DNA of 64,000 nt, taken from NCBI GenBank assembly GCA_019316985.1, contig CP079215.1, forward strand, positions 4,836,001 to 4,900,000, written 5' to 3'. The translations under genes were made by a program, and so were the position numbers. Shown one piece after another: positions 57,576 through 64,000 of this stretch (the stretch's first letter is position 1; each line of letters opens with the position of its first letter). Origin of the DNA: Paraniabella defluvii (GTDB lineage: Bacteria > Bacteroidota > Bacteroidia > Chitinophagales > Chitinophagaceae). The notes beneath the pieces are model-generated. The model was given only the letters and a program-made list of their open reading frames with translations. It was not told where the DNA came from and did no database searches.

Positions 57576-59066
57576 ATGAAACGTTTTATACCACCTGTAA
57601 CCTTATTATACAAGAGCACGGTGACGTCGCCTGTTGTTTATTTTCTTCTATTTTCGTTATTGTTCTCTTCCTGTACAAAAAATGCGCTTGACCTGTATCC
57701 TGAAACAACTCTGACCGAGGGTGTTTTTATAAAAATGAATCCCAGCTGATACAGGCGGTTAATGATGCGTACCGCCAACTCGAACGTATTTATGATGCGG
57801 GAGGTGTTCCGGATATCTACGGGGAATTGGCTTCCGATAATGTTTTTATAAAAGCAACATCCGGCGGTAATTCGTGGTCAGAAGATATTAACCGGCACGA
57901 TATAGATGCCGATAACGGTAAATTGGCTACAGCCTGGAATACAGCTTACAACGGTATCTATATTATTAACAACGCGATAGAACAGCTGGAAAAAACAACG
58001 GTAACCTTTTCAACTGTTGGATTAAAAGAAAGATTGCTGGCAGAAGCAAAAGCTATACGTGCGCTCATCTATTTCAACCTGGTGCAAGCCTGGGGAGGAG
58101 TGCCGTTTCCGCTTAAAGTAGTATCGCCGCAGGAAAGCTATAATTATTTACGGGAAGATAAAACAATTATACTTGCACAGCTGGTAAATGATCTTAAAGC
58201 CGCGAAACTGGATCTTCCCCTTCCTACACAGGCGCTAATGCAGGACGTATAACACAGTACGGCGCCAGTGCCATTCTTGCTTATTTTTACCTTGCGCAAA
58301 ACGACAAAGCCAATGCAACGCAGGAGCTGAAATCAATTATAGAAAGTAATGCCTTTTCTTTGGATGCCAATAGTGATGGTGCAATCAATGCTGCAGATTA
58401 TGCGCATCTTTTTAAGGCTGCTACAAAGAATTCAAAAGAGTCGATTGTAGAGATACAATACATTGCCGGTCAGAACCAGGTAAACAGCACGCACCAGACG
58501 GAGTATGCACCTTGGGACTTTGCTTTTCATCTTCCGGGAAGCACGGTTACTTTCAGGGTAACGGTTTAAACACGCCAACGAATGACCTGATCAATGAATA
58601 TGAAACGGGTGACCCGAGAAAAGACTTATCGCTGGCTACCGGGTTCAACGATCTTCAAACCGGGAACTTTATAGCTTATCCGTACACATTAAAGTTCTAT
58701 GACCCAACTTTCCTTTACCCGGGGCAAAATGTGGAGATTATTCGCTATGCTGATATTCTGTTATTATATGCAGAACTTACTTCCGATGCCACTTATTTGA
58801 ATCAGGTTCGCAGAAGGGTGGGATTGCCTGATTATGGAAGCGCTTTATATCCTTCCGGAAAATATTCAACGCTGGCCTTAGCTATAGAGCACGAAAGAAG
58901 GGTAGAGCTTGCTTTCGAATTTCACCGTTTCTTTGATCTGGTGAGAACCGGCCGCGCCGTATCTGTACTACAGTCCAAAGGAATCAATACCTCTTCCAAT
59001 AAATTGGTTTTTCCGATCCCACAGTCGGTTATCGATATAAACCCACGAATTACCCAGAACCCTTAA
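57576..59066 (+). CDS. SusD-like surface glycan-binding lipoprotein 4 (frameshifted)
   Basis: Restored length is about 497 residues. Long signal with lipobox LLFSSCTKNA. SusD motifs: RLLAEAKAIRALIYFNLVQA, WGGVPFPLKVV, IRYADILLLYAELTSDATYL, EHERRVELAFEFHRFFDLVR and the C-terminal RITQNP. Breaks at the T run near 57725 (junction GVFYKNESQLIQAV), near 58243 and near 58545. The stop TAA is immediately followed by the sulfatase ATG, so the genes are co-translated or closely coupled. Confidence 0.9.
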
Positions 59067-60975
59067 ATGACTATGAATAAAATAATCCTTAAGCATTTAC
59101 ACCTGGCATTCCTGGCGGTGTTTGCCTGCGTCACAGCTGTTGCGCAAACAGCTGTGGAGAAACCTAATATATTGTGGATAGTGAGCGAAGACAACAGCCC
59201 GTTTATCGGTGCCTACGGAGATCAGGCAGCTACTACCCCGAACATTGATGCGTTGGCAGCCCGGGGTATATTATATGAAAACGCGTATTGTACGGCTCCG
59301 GTATGTGCCCCGTCACGCTTTACGCTTATAACAGGGGTATACCCTCCGTCTTTTGGCACAGAAAACATGCGGAGCGAATATCCGGTGCCAGGATTCATAA
59401 AATTCTTTCCGCGGTATTTACGCGAAGCAGGCTACTACACGTCCAACAATGCAAAAAAGATTACAATACAGTAGATCAGCCCGAAGCATGGGATGAATCC
59501 AGTAATAAAGCTACTTACAAAAACCGTAAGCCCGGGCAGCCTTTTTTGCCGTTTTTAATATAGGCACTTCCCACGAAAGCTCGATCTTTGGATACGACGC
59601 TAAAAGGAAAATGTATGCAGCGTTTAGCGGTCAACCGCTCGATAGCATCCAATTGCCTAAAGACAAGCCGCTCGGGCACGATCCCGGTAAAATCAGGATA
59701 CCGCCTTATTTGCCCGCTAATGATGCAATGAAACATGATTGGGCCCTTTATTATGATAAGATACAGGAAATGGACGGTGAGGTCGGGGCTATTTTGAAAG
59801 AGCTGGATGAAGCCGGATTATCTGATAATACGATTGTGTTTTATTACGGAGATAATGGAGGCGTTTTAGGAAGGAGCAAAAGATTTATTTTTGAATCCGG
59901 GCTACGTGTGCCGCTTGTAGTTCGCATACCCGATAAATTTAGAACACCAGCCACGCCGGTTGCCGGCAGCAGCGTAAAGCAGCTGGTAGATTTTACCGAT
60001 TTTGCCCCAACAGTGTTGAGCCTGGCTGGAATTGAGCCACCGGGTTATTTTCAGGGCCGGGCATTTTTAGGCAAATACAGATCTGCCGTTCCAAGAGATA
60101 TGGTCTTTAATTTCAGGGGAAGAATGGATGAGGGGATAGACCTGGTAAGATCGATCCGGAATACGAAGTATCGTTATGTAAAGAATTTTATGCCACACCG
60201 GCCATACGGACAGCATATTGAATTTTTGTGGATGGCTGCTTCGATCCGGGCGTGGGAACAGGATTATAAGGATGGTCAATTAAATGAACTGCAGTCGCGG
60301 TTTTTTAAGCCTAAGCCATCGGAAGAGTTATATGATATAGACAATGATCCTGATAACATACATAACCTGGCTGGTAAGCCGGAGTTTAAAAATGTACTTT
60401 CAGAACTCAGAAAGGAAACCCTCCAATGGTTACTCAAAGTGAAAGATGTTGGATTTATCCCCGAGCCCGCAGTGGCGAAAATTATTGAAACAACAACATT
60501 ATATGAGTATGCCAGATCCGGTAAATATCAAATAGACGAGGTTATAGCTACAGCATATCAGGCCTCTTCTCTTGATAAAAAATATTTGGCAGAACTGAGT
60601 AAAAAGGCAACGAGCGATGATCCTGTAATCAGGTATTGGGCAGTGACCGGATTGCTGGCGTTGGGAAGGGATGCGCAGGCTGCAAAATCAGTATTAAAGA
60701 AAGCGCTTGGGGATAAAGAAGCGTATATTGCAACTGTAGCAGCTGAAGCTCTTTACAGGCTGGGCGATAAACAGCAGGCATTGCAACATTTATTTAAGGT
60801 TATAGATGATACCAATGTCATGAACAGGGTACAGGCTTTAAACGCGTTGCAATGCGCCACACCGGAAGAATTAAAACAGGTGGAAAAGTTGCTGGTTGCC
60901 CTCAGCAATAATAAAAGTGAGTATGATAAAAAAGCGGCGACGTTCCTGTTACAATATATACGGCAAAGCAATTAA
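59067..60975 (+). CDS. Sulfatase 1 with C-terminal HEAT-like repeats (frameshifted)
   Basis: Restored length is about 636 residues. ATG at 59067 directly follows the SusD stop; a second Met is two codons in. The signal peptide ends AVAQT. Type I sulfatase motifs: metal-binding PNILWIVSEDNSPFIGAYGD, formylglycine site CAPSRFTLITG (Cys type), NIGTSHESS, YYGDNGGVLGRSKRFIFESG. The last 170 residues form HEAT-like helical repeats (DDPVIRYWAVTGLLALGRDA, DKEAYIATVAAEALYRLGDK). Breaks at A6 near 59453 and T6 near 59542. It hydrolyses sulfate esters on glycans in the periplasm after maturation by a formylglycine-generating enzyme, which is not in this window. Confidence 0.92.
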
Positions 60976-61036
60976 AGCCGGCTGGTACAATAAGTTATTG
61001 TCGAAAAATATATAAAAATCTGCAAATCGGGGATTT

Positions 61037-62495
61037 ATGAAACTGATGCGTTACACCGTCTTAATTTTTCTATCGGCCTGTATAGGTGCTGTATGTAGTG
61101 GCCAGTTTAAAAACGACCGGCCTAATATCATTTTTATTATCGGGGATGATATTAGTATTGATGACATAGGGGCATATGGTAACACGTATGCCAGGACGCC
61201 CCATATCGACGACCTGGCTGCCCAGGGGCCTGCGCTTTAATAACATGTATGTAACTTCCAGTTCCTGTAGTCCAAGCAGGGTGAGTATATTAACAGGGCG
61301 TTATCCTCATAATACCGGAGCCGCGGAACTGCATTCGCCGGTGCCTTCCCATTTGGTTTATTTTCCCGAGCTTTTAAAGGCTTCCGGATATTATACTGCG
61401 CTTGCGGGCAAATGGCACGAAGGACCGAACACCAGCAGGGCATATGACACTATCTTAGCGGATAAGGCTGCTAACGGAGAAGGAGGAGAAGCTCAGTGGG
61501 AACAGTTGTATCTGAACAGACCTAAAGAAAAGCCATTCTTCTTTTGGCTGGCAGCTTATGATGCCCACCGCGACTGGTCGGCAGACAGCTCATTTAAAAA
61601 ACCTTTTAAAGCGTCTGAAGTGTTGGTTCCCGCTACCCTGGCTGATGATGAAGCAACACGTAAAGATCTTGCTTCCTATTATAATGAAATATCAAGATTA
61701 GATGAGTCGGTAGGCCTGTTGGTACGCCGCTTAAAGGAAGACGGGCAGCTACAAAATACCGTTATTGTTTTTATTGCAGATAATTCAAGGCCTTTCCCGG
61801 GTAGTAAAACCCGGGTAAACGACAGGGGGCTTAAAACTCCGTTTATATTTTACTGGCCGGAGAAAATAAAGTCGGCAGCAGTGGTAAACGCTCTGGTTAG
61901 CAGCATTGATATAGCTCCTACATTTTTACGGCTGGCTGGCCTGCAGCCCGCGGCAACGATTCAGGGTACTGATTTTACCCGGTTGTTAAAAGAGCCCAAG
62001 GCTGCTTTTCGCACATTCATTTTTGGCGAGCATAACTGGCACGATTACGAAGCTTACGAGAGAAGCGTGCGTTCAAAAGATTTTTTATACATATTTAACG
62101 GAAGGCCCCACTTAGACAATGGCGGACCAATTGATGCCAATCAAAGCCCGTCGGCAAAATCGCTGAAGAAGTTAAGGACCTCCGGATCATTGACATCACT
62201 TCAGGCGGATGTCTTTATTACTCCCCGTCCTGTTGAGGAATTGTATGATCTAAGGAAAGACAGCGCACAATTAGTTAATGTAGCGTTGAAGCCGTTATAC
62301 AGCAATACTATAAATCAGTACCGGGGTATTCTTACAAGATGGCAGCGGGAAACGGGTGATACAAAGCCTGACCAGCTGACTCCCGATTGGTATGACAGGA
62401 AAACGGGCGAGGTACTGCAGGAAAAAGGTGTAAGGGGTGAAATGCCGGGAGCTGCGCGAAAGGCAGACCGGATAAATGTGAAAAGCGTATTTTAA
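61037..62495 (+). CDS. Sulfatase 2 (frameshifted)
   Basis: Restored length is about 485 residues. The signal peptide ends AVCSGQ. Type I sulfatase motifs: RPNIIFIIGDDISIDDIGAY, formylglycine site CSPSRVSILTGRYPHNTGA, ALAGKWHEGP, FFFWLAAYDAHRDW, FIADNSRPFPGSKTRVND and PTFLRLAGLQP. The one break, GGGG at about 61229, is best explained as one extra G (junction AAQGLRFNNMYV). It acts with sulfatase 1 on a sulfated glycan; the two are from different subfamilies, so they probably remove sulfate from different positions. Confidence 0.92.
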
Positions 62496-62497
62496 CA

Positions 62498-62529
62498 TGT
62501 GAAGAGATTGTGATACATTTTTATGTTTG
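62498..62529 (+). promoter_or_regulatory. Bacteroidota-type promoter of the HTCS gene
   Basis: TGTG (62498-62501), a 20-bp spacer and TATGTTTG (62522-62529) fit the -33/-7 consensus, three of four and eight of eight fixed positions. It lies 81 bp before the HTCS start and shares TATGTTTG with the locus E promoter. Confidence 0.55.
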
Positions 62530-62610
62530 AAAGTTATATGAACACACCGGGTTAACGTAATATTGCATAGCCGTTTGCCAGCCGTTTTGCGGTGCGTTTA
62601 AATACTTAAT

Positions 62611-64000
62611 GTGTCAGTAAAGAACTATTTTTCGTGGATACTGATCTGTTGTCTTCAGATCTCTAAATTTATTTCGGGTCAGCCAGTTTCAGGTACTACC
62701 GAAAACCGGTATTTCCGAACGATCTCAGTGGATCAGGGATTGTCGCAAAGCACGGTGTTTGTGGTGCAACAAGACCTCCAGGGGTTTATGTGGATAGGCA
62801 CACAGGATGGACTGAATCGTTACGACGGGAAAACCTTTACCGTATTCCGCCCCGATAAAAAGATCAGCATAGCCTCTTTTCCAGCTATATCAGGAGTTTA
62901 TATACCGATCAGGGCGGCTTATTATGGATTGGAGGCAATAAAGGCGTAAGTTGTTACGATTACAGAAAAGAACGGTTTAACAATTATCCCTTGCAGGTAA
63001 AGCCCGGCGAGTGGTTTATTTCGGGCATTACAGCAGACAGGGATCATAAGCTATGGGTTGCTGCGAATACAGGTGAGCTTTATAATTATGATGCGGCTTC
63101 CGACCGGTTTGTAGCATTTCCGTATCGCGTCAGCGGTAGCCCGGTTCATACCATTCAGCAAATACTTTTTATTGACCGCTACCTGTATTTAGCTACTGAT
63201 AAAGGCGTGTACGAACTTAACCCGGCTACAAAGATGGCAAAAGCGCTTCTGCCCAACCAAATCAATATGCGGATTAACGCATTGCTGCAACAGGGACATT
63301 TGCTGTGGATGGGATCTGAAAACGGGGCCTGTTATGCCTGAACCTCCAGAATAACCAGGTTGCCAGGTATCTTCATCAGCCACAGTCCACAAGCTGCCTG
63401 ATTGATAATGATATCCGTAGTCTTGCCTGGGATCAAACCGGCCATCTCTGGGTTGGAACGTTCCGGGGACTTTCTATAATGGATACAAAGGCCGCAACGT
63501 TCAGTAATTTCGATCATCAAAGTAACCGGCATCTTACATTGAGCCAGAATTCTGTACGTTGTATCTTCAAAGACCGGCAAAATGGAATGTGGCTCGGTAC
63601 TTTTTCGGAGGATTGAATTACTATCATAAAGATGATATCCGCTTTAATATCCTTAGCCAGACTACTGGTAATGTATTGTTAAACGATCAGGTGGTGAATG
63701 TAATCGGGGAAGATCCAGGGGGAGGATCTGGATCGGCACCAATGATAAGGGTATTAATATCTGGGACAGGAAAATGAACCGGCTTTCCTACCTGTCACAT
63801 GCAGAGGCTAACACCAATAGTATCAGCTCTGATAATATAAAGGCTATCACATTTGATGCAGCAGGGAACGCGCTGGTAGGAACATTCAATGCCGGCCTGA
63901 ATGTAATTGATCATAAAACGGGCGCCATCAAAAATACCTGCATAACCCGGCGGATCCTTTTTCTGTAAGCAGCGACATGGTACATGCACTGCTCCATGAT
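62611..64000 (+). CDS. Hybrid two-component system sensor (HTCS), N-terminal propeller part, cut by window end
   Basis: Only the periplasmic sensor half is present. A GTG at 62611 gives a signal peptide ending KFISGQP; no better ATG is seen. The two-component-regulator propeller repeats follow: FRTISVDQGLSQSTVFVVQQ, GFMWIGTQDGLNRYDGKTFT, LLWIGGNKGVSCYDY, KLWVAANTGELYNYDA, LYLATDKGVYELNPA, LWVGTFRGLSIMDT, MWLGTFFGGLNYYHKDD and LVGTFNAGLNVIDHKTG. Several one-base losses break it (near 62878, 63332, 63605, 63718, 63955). HTCS proteins sense an oligosaccharide in the periplasm and activate the adjacent utilisation locus through a C-terminal AraC domain, so this is the probable regulator of the sulfatase operon. 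Confidence 0.9.

Noticed and set aside
53..62495. Mass pseudogene formation or programmed frameshifting
   Set aside because: Breaks fall at ordinary short homopolymers in housekeeping and accessory genes alike, restore conserved motifs with one base, and no nonsense or large deletions accompany them. Programmed slippage would not occur in dozens of unrelated genes.
1..64000. Mobile elements, CRISPR arrays, tRNA or rRNA genes
   Set aside because: Looked for transposase motifs, terminal inverted repeats with target duplications, regularly spaced repeats and tRNA-like cloverleaf sequence; none was convincing.

Overview
The window is Bacteroidota DNA, most like Chitinophagaceae or a related soil/plant-associated group. 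Support: four SusC/SusD pairs, signal peptides ending in a small residue-x-Gln, lipoproteins with a Cys after the signal, a hybrid two-component (HTCS) sensor, DUF1735/DUF5017/DUF4142/DUF5009 families, and -33/-7 promoters of the TTTG-N19-21-TAnnTTTG type. No rRNA, tRNA, CRISPR array or insertion sequence was recognised.

Layout. (A) 53-9431, plus strand: GH5-CBM6, GH30, GH30, GH9, two ThuA-like proteins and a DUF5009 membrane protein, closed by a strong terminator. This looks like the enzyme end of a beta-glucan utilisation locus whose SusC/D lie upstream. (B) 9.5-10.5 kb: minus-strand coding remnants of unknown family. (C) 10592-21656: SusC-SusD-SusC-SusD-DUF1735 surface lipoprotein, closed by a terminator. 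(D) 22368-27884: AlkB-like dioxygenase, a GHKL ATPase of unknown role, a 7TMR-DISM histidine kinase, a CheY-like regulator and exonuclease III. (E) 28026-52679: a minus-strand GntR-type regulator with a LacI-like sensor region, divergent from SusC-SusD-DUF5017, three large paralogous secreted proteins of unrecognised family, an SGNH hydrolase, a propeller-like lipoprotein, GH97, an FAD oxidoreductase and a sodium symporter. (F) 52768-53637, minus strand: DUF4142 protein and a small unknown. (G) 54448-64000: SusC-SusD-sulfatase-sulfatase, then an HTCS sensor running off the end.

The most novel content is locus E. Its only recognisable glycosidase is GH97, so the three large paralogues (about 867, 1139 and 940 residues) are the best candidates for the main polymer-degrading enzymes. 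The binding lipoproteins, esterase-like protein, oxidoreductase and symporter would bind, unmask, oxidise and import the products, under the divergent regulator.

A technical feature dominates the window: almost every gene is split by frameshifts, about one per 0.7-0.8 kb. Where I checked, nearly all fall in short homopolymers, mostly as one-base losses, and one base restores a normal family member. This is the signature of uncorrected long-read consensus error, not gene decay. I therefore report whole genes across the breaks; lengths quoted are after restoration.
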